This document shows, piece by piece, positions 32,306-41,630 of a DNA stretch of 45,451 nt. This stretch comes from Bacillota bacterium. Its GTDB lineage: Bacteria > Bacillota > Clostridia > Christensenellales > Aristaeellaceae. Position 1 is the stretch's first letter. Each line of letters opens with the position of its first letter. The DNA is taken from the NCBI GenBank assembly GCA_023411395.1, contig JAEYOV010000042.1:1-45451 (forward strand), written 5' to 3'. Position numbers and translations under genes: made by a program. The notes beneath the pieces are model-generated. The model was not told where the DNA came from and made no database searches. It worked only from the letters and a program-made list of their open reading frames with translations.

Positions 32306-33319
32306 TCACAAAACGGGATGCTTCAAAAAGTCATGAGCCAGGCGGTATTGACCAAACACATCGCTTTCCTTCACCACGGAGGAAGGGCTGTGGATATAGC
32401 GGCAGGGCACGCTCAAAACACAGGTGGCTACGCCTGCCCTGGATTTTTGAATGGGACCGCTGTCGTTGCCTCCGGAAACACTGCGCTTGATTTGATATGG
32501 GATGCTGTTTTCCCTGGCGGTACGCAAAACAGCCTCATACAGGGGCCGGTTCACCAGGGAAGCGTTGTCCATGAAGCTGACGGCCACGCCATCCCCGGCG
32601 CGGCAAACCTGCATTACTTCCGGCACATCGCCCAGATCGTTGCAGGTGGTGCCCTCCAGGATCAGCGCCATGTCCGGGGCGGCGTGAAACGCACCGCCCG
32701 CGGCGCCGCGGCAGCCAACCTCCTCCTCGGTGGTGAACAGGCACGTGACATCGCCGGGATAGGTATCTTCCAGCACCCGCAAAAGGTTCAGGCAGCCTAC
32801 CCGGTCGTCCAGCGCCCTGGCGCAGACAAAGCCGTCGCCAAAGCTTGCATAAGGCGTATCGAAGGTGATGTAGCTTCCCGCCGGGCAGTCTGAAAGCGCG
32901 TCGTCCTTATTCTTTGCGCCTATGTCTACATAGATGCTGTCGTAGCTTAAAACCTTCTTGCGGTCCTCCTGCGACTGTAAATGGATGGCCATGGCGCCGA
33001 TAACGCCGGGGATTAACTTGTCCCCCACCAGCACCCGCTTGCTGATAACGACCCGGGGGTCCACACCGCCCACGGGCTGGATGCGCAGAAGCCCCTCGTC
33101 CGTAGCGGAAGTAACGATGAAGCCCACCTCGTCCATGTGGGCGGCCAGAAGGGTATGGGGCATGTTCTTTTCCGTGCCCTTTTTAAAGGCAGCCACGTTG
33201 CCCATGCGGTCGATGGTCACAGAGTCACACAGCGGGCGGCAGGCTTCCATAAGCGCCTTGCGGATTTCCTGCTCGTTTCCGCTGACGGCCCGGATCAGGC
33301 AGAGCGTTTTCAAATCCAT
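32306..33319 (-). CDS. M42-family aminopeptidase, second of three
   Basis: A 337-aa paralogue with AAHMDEVGF, ALDDRVGC, TEEEVGCRGA and late His in YIHSPSSVV. One metal-ligand position reads ILEGTT where the other two paralogues have an Asp (AIDVT, ALDVC); Glu can also bind metal but may alter substrate choice. Its ATG lies inside the end of the upstream gene (10-base overlap), with GGGAGGATG as ribosome site, so the two are translationally coupled. A hetero-oligomer with the neighbours is plausible by analogy with archaeal TET peptidases. Confidence 0.92.
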   Translation of the reverse strand: MDLKTLCLIRAVSGNEQEIRKALMEACRPLCDSVTIDRMGNVAAFKKGTEKNMPHTLLAAHMDEVGFIVTSATDEGLLRIQPVGGVDPRVVISKRVLVGDKLIPGVIGAMAIHLQSQEDRKKVLSYDSIYVDIGAKNKDDALSDCPAGSYITFDTPYASFGDGFVCARALDDRVGCLNLLRVLEDTYPGDVTCLFTTEEEVGCRGAAGGAFHAAPDMALILEGTTCNDLGDVPEVMQVCRAGDGVAVSFMDNASLVNRPLYEAVLRTARENSIPYQIKRSVSGGNDSGPIQKSRAGVATCVLSVPCRYIHSPSSVVKESDVFGQYRLAHDFLKHPVL

Positions 33320-34347
33320 AGGTCATCCTCCCAGCCGGCGTCCAGTTCTGCAAGGAAATGGGCCAGCAGCCGGCCTCCTTCCGAAAGTACGCCAAGATCA
33401 ATGGTTTCCACGGTGGTGTGCATGTATTTGAGGGGCAGCTCCAGCAAAACGGAGGGCACGCCCGAACGGCTGATTTGCAGCTCGTCGCAGTCGGTGGAGG
33501 TGCTTCTGGCATCCACCTCGGTCTGCAGGGCCACGTTATGTTTTTTCGCCGTGTCCATCAGCCGTTTCATAAGCTTGGGCTGCAGGTAAGGCCCTATGGC
33601 GGTGACCATGCTGCCGATGTCGCTGGTGGTGTCCGGACGGCTGCCGGGGATCGTGGCATGGCATACGTCCAGGGCAATGGCCAGGTCCGGTTCCAGATCG
33701 AAGGCCGCGGCCCTTGCGCCCCGGCTGCCTACCTCCTCCTGGGTGGTGGCTACAAAATATACGTCGGCGCCGTGCTGCATCTTCTTCAATTGCTCCGCCG
33801 CCAAAAGCATGATGCCGACACAAGCCCGGTCGTCCATGGTCTTGCAGGCGAGCCTGTTGTTTTTAAGCAGTGTGGCGGGGGTATTGAAGGTAATGTGGTC
33901 CCCGATTTGCGTAAGTTCACGCACCTTTTCCGGGGGCAGGCCCACATCCACAAACAAATCCTCCCGGAGGTAGTTCTTTTTGCGCTCTTCCGGGGTGAGC
34001 AGATGGGGGGGCTTGGCGCCGATGGTTCCAAACAGCTTTTCCTTCCCATGGACCCACACCTGGCCGCCGGGCAGGATGCGGGGATCCACACCGCCCACAT
34101 TGCCCATGCGCAGGCAGCCGTCGTCCTCGATTTTGACTACCATCAGGCCGATTTCATCCATGTGGGCAGCCAGCATCACCTTGGGCCCCAAACCCTTTTT
34201 ATGGGCGATGACGTTGTACATGCAGTCGATGAAAACCTCGTCGCAATAAGGCTCGAACTGCGCTTTTACATATTCCGCCACCGCCTGCTCGTTGCCGGAA
34301 AGGCCGGGCAGCGCCGATACTTCGGCAAGGAAGGCCTGAATATCCAT
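33310..34347 (-). CDS. M42-family aminopeptidase, first of three
   Basis: A 345-aa paralogue with AAHMDEIGL, TMDDRACV, TQEEVGSRGA, ALDVCHATIPG and YMHTTVETID, so all expected metal ligands and the catalytic Glu are present. ATG 34347 follows AAGGAGG by 5 bases; a longer in-frame form to 34548 would cross the promoter and is rejected. It heads the three-gene operon behind a near-consensus promoter at 34391-34419. Confidence 0.93.
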   Translation of the reverse strand: MDIQAFLAEVSALPGLSGNEQAVAEYVKAQFEPYCDEVFIDCMYNVIAHKKGLGPKVMLAAHMDEIGLMVVKIEDDGCLRMGNVGGVDPRILPGGQVWVHGKEKLFGTIGAKPPHLLTPEERKKNYLREDLFVDVGLPPEKVRELTQIGDHITFNTPATLLKNNRLACKTMDDRACVGIMLLAAEQLKKMQHGADVYFVATTQEEVGSRGARAAAFDLEPDLAIALDVCHATIPGSRPDTTSDIGSMVTAIGPYLQPKLMKRLMDTAKKHNVALQTEVDARSTSTDCDELQISRSGVPSVLLELPLKYMHTTVETIDLGVLSEGGRLLAHFLAELDAGWEDDLWI

Positions 34348-34390
34348 ACGTTCCTCCTTGTTCATCGCGCTCATCAGCACGGATGGACAT

Positions 34391-34419
34391 AGTATAGCAT
34401 GATGCGGAGAATTTCTCAA
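34391..34419 (-). promoter_or_regulatory. Promoter of the M42 operon
   Basis: On the minus strand -35 TTGAGA (34414-34419) and -10 TATACT (34391-34396) are exactly 17 bases apart, about 43 bases upstream of the first M42 start. Confidence 0.7.
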
Positions 34420-34570
34420 ATATATCCATTCATCGCAAGAATGCCCTGTGCAAAATGAAATGCTTCCGTTTTTACGGCAGGAATACGCCCTTTGCTGCAA
34501 GAATAAAATAAGGATACCGCGTTTTTTGGCCTTCTTATTATTTTGCAATCGTCGGGAGCGTGAGCGCGCT

Positions 34571-37500
34571 ATGTCCCAGGGACCTCAAAGGCTTAAGCAG
34601 CTGGCCGGGGAAAGCGAATACAACGCCGGCAGCCTTTTGTATCAGCGGGGCGGCGTTCGTCCCCTGTCCGCCGGCCCGGAATCGCTGCGCTTTGTGGTGG
34701 CGGGAACGCCGCGCCGGGAAGTGGTATTGCGCGCCGACGCCCCGGCTCAGTGCTCGTGTGAAACCCAGGAGCGGCTGGGCGCCTGCCGTCATGTGGTGGC
34801 CGCCACGCTGATGGCCCGGGAAACGGGCGCCTGGAAGGACATTGAACGGCGCAAGGCTGTGCTCGGCGGGCCGCTGCTATTGAAAGCCATGGAAGGCGCA
34901 CTGCCCGAGGCGGGCACCGTGCGCATGGAGATCACACTGCTCCTTGCGCGGGACAATATGGGCCAGCCCGCCTTGCGCGTAGGCATCCGGGTGGGGGAAG
35001 ACAGGCTGTATGTGGTGCGTAACCTGCCTCAGTTCCTGGACGCCATCGACAATCAAACCTCCCTGCCCTTTGGAAAGGGCTTTGTGTTCCATCCGGAATG
35101 GATGCATTTCACGCCCCGGGAAAACGGTATTCTGAATGTGCTTCGGGCTTTGTGCCAGGCGCAGAAGGAAGTGGGCGTCACCCAGCACGGAATGGAGGCC
35201 CGCACCATGCGGCTGCCCCCCCGCTTTGCGCTTGTGCTTTTGGGCCTGCTCAAACACCTGCCTTTCCGCCTGGCGGTAAATGGCGTGGCGCATCACGTGG
35301 CCCAGGTTCAGGATAAGGAAATCCCCCTTACCTATCAGGTAGCCGGCGGTGCCAGAGGCATCACCATCACCGCCCAGCTTCCGGCACAATGGCTGCCCCT
35401 CACCCCAGACTGCGCCTATGTGTGGCTGAATGGGGAAGTGGTGGCACTCAATAAGATGCAGCAGAGCGTGGCGGCGGTACTGTTCCGCCAGGAGGACGAC
35501 GGCAGCGCATCCTTTGACTTTTTCGGGAAGGAAGCCCCCCGCGTCATCAGCGAGCTGGTGCCATGGCTTCAACTGACCGGCGTGGTGGAACTGGACAGCG
35601 CGCTGCAAAAGAAGATCGTCCGCACACCGCTTCATGCCAAGGTATATTTGGACCGGGTGGGGCCGGAAGTGGTGGCCCGCACCGTGTTTGCCTACGGCCC
35701 CCATGAAATTGATCCTTTTGCTGCTCCCGGCCAGGAAGCAGCGGAAAATGAACCCAGGCTTCTAATGCGGGATGCCAGCGCGGAGCATGCCGTATTGGAC
35801 GAGCTGGCCAACGCGGGCTTCCACGTGCGCAAGGGCCGGGTATATTTAAGCGGCCAGGACAGCATTTTTCAGTTTGTGTCCGAAGGCGTCCATCATTTGA
35901 TGAGCCTGTGCGAAATCTTTGCCAGCCAGGATTTTCGGCGTATGACGCCCCGCAGGCCCAAATTCCAGGGAAGCATGCGGGTATCCGGCGGGCAGCTTTT
36001 ACTGGAATTTTCGGAGGATGGCCAGCCAAGTCCAGAAATTCTGGCTATTTTCCAGGCGCTGCACCTAAAGCGCAAGTATTTCCGCTTAAAAGACGGCTCT
36101 TTCCTGGACCTTGGCGCCATGGAGGATTGGCAGGAGGCTGCCGATCTTTTGATGGAAAGCGCCCAGACGGAAAATATCGATCTGAGCGCGGGGAACACAT
36201 TGTCCCTGGCCGCCTGCCGCACCGTGTACCTAAGCGCGCTGCTGGCGGAAAAGAATTTGCCCATTCGGGCGGAGGACAGCGTGCGCGATACCGTGGCCGC
36301 TCTCACCGCCCCGGAAACAAGAGCGCCGCTGCCGTGCCCGCCGCCCATGGGCAAGCTGCTGCGCCCATATCAGGAGCGCGGTTTTTTCTGGCTGCAAGCG
36401 CTGCATAAGCTGCGCATGGGCGGCGTGCTGGCGGACGATATGGGTCTTGGAAAAACCATTCAGGTCATCGCGCTGATCTGGTGGGCCGTAAAGCAGGAGC
36501 AAAACCGTCTACCCACCATCGTGGTGACGCCCACCTCCCTTTGCTACAACTGGCAGGCGGAATTGAAACGTTTTGCGTCCGGCCTGAATGTGCTGCTCCT
36601 TTCCGGCAGCCAGGCCGCCCGGGCGGAACAGATTGAGGAAATCAAGGTTTCCGGCAAGGTGGATGTGGTCATCACCTCCTATCCTCTCATCCGCAGGGAT
36701 ATTTCGCTGCTGTGTGATATCCCCTTCCGTTTCGCCGTTCTGGATGAAGCCCAGCACATCAAAAACGCCGCCAGCGTGGGGGCGGTGGCGGTAAAGCAGT
36801 TGCAGGCCCAGACGCGCCTGGCGCTGACCGGAACGCCCATGGAGAACAACACCGGGGAGCTGTGGTCCATTTTTGACTTTGTGCTGCCGGGGTATCTTTT
36901 GAATTACGCCAGATTCATCCGCCAGCATGGCGATGGCCGCAACAGCGAAAGCCTGCGTCAAAAAATCCGCCCCTTCCTTCTGCGCAGGCTGAAAAAGGAC
37001 GTGCTGACGGAACTGCCAGATAAGCTGGAAACGACGCTCATGGCGGAAATGACTTTGGAGCAGAACAGGGTCTATCAGGCGGCGCTCCTGCGTTTGCGCA
37101 GCCGGGTGGACGATCTGTTGCGCTTAAAAGGTATCAGCCGTGGCCGCACGGAGGTGCTGGCCGCCATTACGGAGCTGAGGCAAATCTGCTGCCATCCCGC
37201 CCTTTGCCTGCCGGACTACTCTGGGGCCAGCGGAAAGCTGGACATGCTGCTGGAAATTTTGCCGGGCGCGCTGGAGACGGGGCGGCGGGTGCTTCTTTTC
37301 TCCCAGTTCACCAGCATGCTGAAGATCCTGCGCCGCCACCTGGAGGCGGAGGGGATTTCCTGCCTGTACCTGGATGGGGAAACGCCTCCCGCCAGGCGCC
37401 TGGAACTGGCTGACGGCTTCAACGCCGGGGAGGGGCAGGTGTTCCTGATTTCGCTGAAGGCCGGAGGCACGGGGCTGAACCTTATCGGGGCGGACATGGT

Positions 37501-37738
37501 AATCCATTACGATCCCTGGTGGAACCCCGCCGCCGAGGACCAGGCCACCGACCGGGCCCACCGCATCGGGCAAACGCGCAAGGTGGAAGTGGTGCGCCTG
37601 ATCACCCATTTGAGCATTGAGGAGCAGGTAGCCCGCCTTGGCAAAAAGAAGCGGGCGCTCTTTGACCAATTGATCACCGCCGGGGAAGAAATGCCTACCC
37701 AGCTTTCGGAGGCGGATATCCGGGCGCTTTTCGCATAA
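34571..37738 (+). CDS. SWIM zinc finger, SNF2-family helicase
   Basis: A 1055-aa DNA-dependent ATPase. A SWIM zinc finger (CSCETQERLGACRH, near residues 61-74) opens the protein, followed by an accessory bacterial SNF2-associated region. The motor has ADDMGLGKTIQ (motif I, near 623), DEAQHIKN (II, near 725), LTGTPMENN (III), LFSQFTSML, SLKAGGTGLNLIGAD and the arginine-finger motif DRAHRIGQ. Bacterial SNF2 proteins remodel protein-DNA complexes and often assist transcription or repair. The start at 34571 is not certain: the ribosome site (GGGAG) is weak, and the frame is open back to 34448 with an ATG there, but that segment looks non-coding. The SRAP gene follows 26 bases later. Confidence 0.92.
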   Translation: MSQGPQRLKQLAGESEYNAGSLLYQRGGVRPLSAGPESLRFVVAGTPRREVVLRADAPAQCSCETQERLGACRHVVAATLMARETGAWKDIERRKAVLGGPLLLKAMEGALPEAGTVRMEITLLLARDNMGQPALRVGIRVGEDRLYVVRNLPQFLDAIDNQTSLPFGKGFVFHPEWMHFTPRENGILNVLRALCQAQKEVGVTQHGMEARTMRLPPRFALVLLGLLKHLPFRLAVNGVAHHVAQVQDKEIPLTYQVAGGARGITITAQLPAQWLPLTPDCAYVWLNGEVVALNKMQQSVAAVLFRQEDDGSASFDFFGKEAPRVISELVPWLQLTGVVELDSALQKKIVRTPLHAKVYLDRVGPEVVARTVFAYGPHEIDPFAAPGQEAAENEPRLLMRDASAEHAVLDELANAGFHVRKGRVYLSGQDSIFQFVSEGVHHLMSLCEIFASQDFRRMTPRRPKFQGSMRVSGGQLLLEFSEDGQPSPEILAIFQALHLKRKYFRLKDGSFLDLGAMEDWQEAADLLMESAQTENIDLSAGNTLSLAACRTVYLSALLAEKNLPIRAEDSVRDTVAALTAPETRAPLPCPPPMGKLLRPYQERGFFWLQALHKLRMGGVLADDMGLGKTIQVIALIWWAVKQEQNRLPTIVVTPTSLCYNWQAELKRFASGLNVLLLSGSQAARAEQIEEIKVSGKVDVVITSYPLIRRDISLLCDIPFRFAVLDEAQHIKNAASVGAVAVKQLQAQTRLALTGTPMENNTGELWSIFDFVLPGYLLNYARFIRQHGDGRNSESLRQKIRPFLLRRLKKDVLTELPDKLETTLMAEMTLEQNRVYQAALLRLRSRVDDLLRLKGISRGRTEVLAAITELRQICCHPALCLPDYSGASGKLDMLLEILPGALETGRRVLLFSQFTSMLKILRRHLEAEGISCLYLDGETPPARRLELADGFNAGEGQVFLISLKAGGTGLNLIGADMVIHYDPWWNPAAEDQATDRAHRIGQTRKVEVVRLITHLSIEEQVARLGKKKRALFDQLITAGEEMPTQLSEADIRALFA

Positions 37739-37764
37739 GATGCAGGCGAGGGGAGGATACAAAA

Positions 37765-38358
37765 GTGTGCGGCAGGTACTATCTCATGCTGGATGTGAAC
37801 GATCCGCAAATGCGGGCCATCCTGGAAAAAATGAACGGGATGGAATTTGCGCAGGGGGAGATTTTCCCTGGGCAAATGGCACCGGTACTGGTGCCCGACG
37901 GGCAGGGAGGCTTTGTGCCAAGGCTGATGCAATGGGGCTTTCCTCACTGGGAGAAGAAAAGCCCCGTTATCAACGCCCGTCAGGAGACCGTGGCGCTGTC
38001 GCCCTTCTTCCGGCCCGCCTTTCTGGCCGGCCGGTGCATGATCCCCGCCAACTGGTTTTTTGAGTGGCGGCATGCGCCGCTGGGTAAAAAAACGAAGGAT
38101 AAAATGGCCATCGGCCTTCAAAAAAGCCCCCTGATGTACATGGCGGGGGTGTACAAGAAGCTGGAGGACGGCCGGGAGGTGTTCACCGTGCTCACCCGCC
38201 CCGCGGATAAGCAGGTGAGGCCCATCCATGACAGGATGCCCGTGATGCTGACGGAGGAGACGGATCGGAACGCCTATCTTTCCGGCCCGGCGGAGGCGTT
38301 CGTGCTTTTGACAAACATGGGTGACCCGCCGCTGGATATCCGGCTGGATAGCAAGTAA
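37765..38358 (+). CDS. SRAP-domain abasic-site processing protein (YedK/HMCES)
   Basis: A 197-aa protein that protects abasic sites in single-stranded DNA by forming a thiazolidine crosslink through Cys2. The catalytic set is intact: Cys2 in MCGRYY, INARQET, the Glu in PANWFFEW and the His in HDRMPVML. The GTG start at 37765 is fixed by the need for Cys2 after Met removal and by GGGGAGG 8 bases upstream. It lies just after the SNF2 gene, which suggests joint work on damaged or stalled DNA, though co-occurrence may be chance. Confidence 0.95.
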   Translation: MCGRYYLMLDVNDPQMRAILEKMNGMEFAQGEIFPGQMAPVLVPDGQGGFVPRLMQWGFPHWEKKSPVINARQETVALSPFFRPAFLAGRCMIPANWFFEWRHAPLGKKTKDKMAIGLQKSPLMYMAGVYKKLEDGREVFTVLTRPADKQVRPIHDRMPVMLTEETDRNAYLSGPAEAFVLLTNMGDPPLDIRLDSK

Positions 38359-38382
38359 GCTTTTACGAAAGGGGTATCCGCC

Positions 38383-39660
38383 ATGATGGAATGCTGGGAT
38401 CATGTGGCCATTGCGCCAACCGATATACTGTTGCCCGCTCCGGGCATTGATCCTGCCGCCTGGGCGGTGGTGGCTTGCGACCAGTATACTTCCCAGCCGG
38501 AATACTGGCAGGCGGTGGAGAAGACGGTGGGAGAAAAGCCCTCCGCGCTTCGCATCACGCTGCCGGAGATTTATCTTGCCCAAAGCGGAGAGCTGGTGCC
38601 CAGGATTCATCAGGCCATGGCGGAATACCTGCAAAAGGGCATTCTGCGGGAGGCTGTGAGATGCGGCTTTGTACTGACGGAGCGGACCACGCCAAGTGGC
38701 TCCCGGTTGGGCCTGATTGCCGCCGCCGATCTTGAAAGCTATGATTTTGATCCGGGCTCCCGGTCCATGATCCGGGCCACGGAGGGCACCATCCTCTCCC
38801 GCATTCCCCCCAGGCTTGCGGTCCGCCAGGGCGCGCCGCTGGAATGCCCGCATGTGCTTTTGCTGCTGGATGATATGCAAGAAACCGTGGTGGAGCCTCT
38901 GTATGCAAAGCGGGGCGAACTGCCGCTTCTATATGACTTCCCGCTGATGGCAAACGGCGGCCGTTTGCGGGGCTGGGCGGTGACGGAGCCCGCGCTTATC
39001 AAGGGCGTATGGGAGGCATTGGCGGTGCTGAAAGCGAAGCTGCCTCCGGACAATCCGCTGCTCATGGCCGTGGGGGACGGCAACCATTCCCTGGCCACCG
39101 CCCGCACCTACTGGCAGCAGTTGAAAAAGACGCTTTCACCTGAGAAGGCGTCAAAACATCCCGCAAGGTATGCGCTGGTGGAGGTGGAGAACATACACGA
39201 CGGGGCGCTGCACTTCCATCCCATTCACAGGGTGGTATTCCATGCGGACGGGGATAAGCTTCTGCGGGAGTGGAAGGATTACTGCCACGCCCGGGGTATG
39301 GATTTGGGTGGGGAACAAGAACAGCCGGATGATCAGCAAATCACCGTGCTTTATGGCGGAAGGGAAGCGGCGGTTGTCATCCACCGCCCCGAATCCGCTC
39401 TGGCGGTGGGCACGCTGCAAAAATTTCTGGACGATTATATCCGCCGCCACAAGGAGGCGGAGATCGATTATATCCACGGTGAAGACGCCCTGCGCGGCCT
39501 GTGCGGGCAAAAGGATACCGTGGGCTTCCTGGTGCCGGGCCTTGACAAACCGGCGCTGCTGCCGGCCGTGCGGCGGGACGGGGCGCTGCCCCGTAAAACC
39601 TTTTCCATGGGGGAAGCCCACGAAAAGCGGTACTATATGGAGTGCCGGAAAATTCTGTAG
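38383..39660 (+). CDS. DUF1015 family protein
   Basis: A 425-aa protein that starts MMECWDHVAIAPTDILLPAP and continues with DQYTSQPEYW and VGDGNHSLATA, all recognisable blocks of the DUF1015 family. These proteins are often encoded near serine or D-3-phosphoglycerate metabolism genes; no such neighbour occurs here. The catalytic role is unknown; the conserved DGNHSLA segment suggests a nucleotide or phosphate site by look only. AAAGGGG lies 8 bases before the ATG. It is third in a plus-strand run after the SRAP gene (24-base gap). Confidence 0.87.
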   Translation: MMECWDHVAIAPTDILLPAPGIDPAAWAVVACDQYTSQPEYWQAVEKTVGEKPSALRITLPEIYLAQSGELVPRIHQAMAEYLQKGILREAVRCGFVLTERTTPSGSRLGLIAAADLESYDFDPGSRSMIRATEGTILSRIPPRLAVRQGAPLECPHVLLLLDDMQETVVEPLYAKRGELPLLYDFPLMANGGRLRGWAVTEPALIKGVWEALAVLKAKLPPDNPLLMAVGDGNHSLATARTYWQQLKKTLSPEKASKHPARYALVEVENIHDGALHFHPIHRVVFHADGDKLLREWKDYCHARGMDLGGEQEQPDDQQITVLYGGREAAVVIHRPESALAVGTLQKFLDDYIRRHKEAEIDYIHGEDALRGLCGQKDTVGFLVPGLDKPALLPAVRRDGALPRKTFSMGEAHEKRYYMECRKIL

Positions 39661-39714
39661 CGGCAAAAAAGCGGATATTCCGGCGGCACAACCGGACAAA
39701 TGAGGAAAAAGCGT

Positions 39715-40509
39715 GTGAAAATTCTTTCCATTGTCAGCAGTTTCAGGGTGGACGGCAACACCGGCCGCGCAGCTTCGCTTATGGAAGAGCAGCTTCAAAA
39801 AGAAGCCGCGCAGCGCCATATCGATCTGGAAATCGAGCGCATCCCCCTGGGCCGCCTGGATGTGCGCACCTGCAGGGGGTGCAGGCTTTGCTTTGACAAG
39901 GGTGAAGACAAGTGCCCTTTGAAGGACGACCTGCTGTCCATACGGGACAAGATGCTTGAGGCGGACGGGTATCTGTTCTTAAGCCCCGTGTATGTGGAGG
40001 ATGTGAACGGCATCCTGAAAAACTGGATCGACCGCATGGCCTTCACCTGCCACCGGCCCGCGCTGGCGGGGAAATGCGCTTTCTTGATCACCACATCCGG
40101 CGCGGGCTCCACCGGCCACGCACTCAGGACGATGGACGCGGCCCTGCATACCTGGGGCTGCCGCGTTGCGGGGAGGGTAAAGCTTCGCACAGGCGCGCTG
40201 ATGGATAAAGAGGAGATACGGTCCAAGCATGAAAAAGCCATCCGCCGGGGAACGGAGACGTTTTTGAACAATTTGATGCGGGGTGCGGATACCGACCCCG
40301 GTATATATTCCCTGATCGCGTTCCGGGTGCAACAGATATGCTGGAATAAGTCTGGGTACCAATCGGCAAATCCGTATGATTACCAGTATTGGAAGGGGAA
40401 AGGCTGGCTTAGGCGGGGATGCGCTTACTACATCCCCTTGAAAAGGGGCAGGTGGAAGGTAAGGCTGGCCCGCCTCATGGGAAGCGGGATCGCCAAGTTT
40501 TTCGTTTGA
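39715..40509 (+). CDS. Flavodoxin-fold NADPH-dependent oxidoreductase with Cys cluster
   Basis: A 264-aa protein with the flavodoxin-like start KILSIVSSFRVDGNTGRAA (FMN phosphate loop), then CRGCRLCFDKGEDKCPLKDD, the Cys cluster of the iron-sulfur flavoprotein/NADPH-FMN reductase group, and SPVYVEDVNGILKNWIDRM. The C-terminal 80 residues are a basic extension. It likely reduces small molecules or metals using FMN. GTG 39715 is preferred because TGAGGA sits 8 bases upstream; ATG 39700 lacks a ribosome site but would only add five residues. Last gene of the plus-strand run; no clear terminator follows. Confidence 0.85.
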   Translation: MKILSIVSSFRVDGNTGRAASLMEEQLQKEAAQRHIDLEIERIPLGRLDVRTCRGCRLCFDKGEDKCPLKDDLLSIRDKMLEADGYLFLSPVYVEDVNGILKNWIDRMAFTCHRPALAGKCAFLITTSGAGSTGHALRTMDAALHTWGCRVAGRVKLRTGALMDKEEIRSKHEKAIRRGTETFLNNLMRGADTDPGIYSLIAFRVQQICWNKSGYQSANPYDYQYWKGKGWLRRGCAYYIPLKRGRWKVRLARLMGSGIAKFFV

Positions 40510-40573
40510 GCAAACGCTTGGAGATGGCACGCCGGAACCAAAGTGCGTTTGGAGCAATTTCTTAAGGCGCGTT

Positions 40574-41458
40574 TTAGTTTTCCTCCATCAACCTTGCCAA
40601 CTCCTCCGGCAGCGGCGAGGTCAGGGACAGGCGCTGATTCGTCACCGGATGAAGGCACTCCAAATGAAAGGAGTGCAACGCAATGCGGCCAGGCAGCCTT
40701 GATGTTTCCCGGCCATAAAGAAAATCCCCCATTACCGGGCAGCCGATAGATTGCAGGTGCACCCTGATCTGATGGGTGCGGCCCGTTTCAAGCCGCAGCT
40801 TTACAAGGCTTAGCCCGGCACACGTTTTAAGCGTCTGATAATGGGTGACGGAAGGCTTCCCATCCGGGGAAACGCATCTTTTTACACCGGCCGGGCTTAT
40901 TTTTGAAATCGGCGCTTCGATGACCCCTGAAGGCGGCTCGGGAATGCCTTCCACCACCGCAAGGTATTCCCGCACGAAATCCGGCGTGTGCAGTTCAATT
41001 TGCAGCCGCTGCTGCGCATAGGGGTTTTTGGCAATCGCCATCAGCCCGCTGACGCCCTTGTCCAGCCGGTTCACTGGGCGGTACACGAAAGGGCCGCCGG
41101 ATTGTAAATGGGCCGCAACATGGTTTTCCAGCGTGTCCGTCCCCTGGCGGGAGGAGGCCTGGCTGGGCAGAGGCGCGGGCTTTACAACGATGAGCAAATC
41201 TTCATCTTCATAGGCAACAGACAGCGGGGCATCTTGCGGCAGCCGGCTGGAAGCGCTATCCTCCGGCATAAGAAGGGTAACGGTCTGCCCTGCCCGTACC
41301 TTTTGGTTTGCGCGGGCGGGTATGCCGTCCACCAGCAGCCCGTTTTGGAATTTGATGCTGGAAAACAGGCGGCGGCCAATCTTCCATCGGGCAAATACAA
41401 CCTGTTTCAATAGCTTGCCATCGTCCCCGGGGTCAACTGCAAAAGAAAGCTTACGCAT
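40574..41458 (-). CDS. RluA-family pseudouridine synthase
   Basis: A 294-aa RNA-modifying enzyme that isomerises uridine in rRNA or tRNA. An N-terminal S4-like region (FQNGLLVDGIPARANQKVRAG) precedes the catalytic domain with VNRLDKGVSGL, whose Asp is the nucleophile; the usual His before RLD is Asn here. LETGRTHQIRVHLQSIGCPVMGD is the second family block. The ATG at 41458 follows GGAGGAGAACAGGC; upstream in-frame codons to 41560 have no homology. It is a single gene on this strand; the specific target cannot be told from sequence. Confidence 0.92.
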   Translation of the reverse strand: MRKLSFAVDPGDDGKLLKQVVFARWKIGRRLFSSIKFQNGLLVDGIPARANQKVRAGQTVTLLMPEDSASSRLPQDAPLSVAYEDEDLLIVVKPAPLPSQASSRQGTDTLENHVAAHLQSGGPFVYRPVNRLDKGVSGLMAIAKNPYAQQRLQIELHTPDFVREYLAVVEGIPEPPSGVIEAPISKISPAGVKRCVSPDGKPSVTHYQTLKTCAGLSLVKLRLETGRTHQIRVHLQSIGCPVMGDFLYGRETSRLPGRIALHSFHLECLHPVTNQRLSLTSPLPEELARLMEEN

Positions 41459-41582
41459 GCCTGTTCTCCTCCAAATTCCGGCAGAATCTTTCGTAACAAT
41501 CTTTTTCGGCTTTCTTTCGACATTGGCAGTTTCCATCCCTTGACAAAGGATTATACACATTATACCATAAGGTCAGGTCATG

Positions 41583-41610
41583 AAAAAGCGCCCGGCTTTT
41601 TGCCGGACGC
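41583..41610 (-). terminator. Intrinsic terminator of metQ-like gene
   Basis: On the minus strand GCGTCCGGC (41602-41610) pairs with GCCGGGCGC (41588-41596) with one U-G pair over an AAAAA loop, followed by TTTTT (41583-41587). It starts 20 bases after the MetQ stop. Confidence 0.9.
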
Positions 41611-41630
41611 CTTATAGAGCAAGGAGTTGC

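Noticed and set aside
31583..32893. A 436-codon plus-strand frame across two M42 genes
   Set aside because: Antisense to two clear peptidase genes; its composition is that of a shadow frame.
33358..34392. A 344-codon plus-strand frame opposite the first M42 gene
   Set aside because: Antisense shadow with His/Gly-rich composition and no start signal.
37507..38880. A 457-codon minus-strand frame across the SNF2/SRAP/DUF1015 genes
   Set aside because: It runs antisense to three well-supported genes and shows no family motifs.
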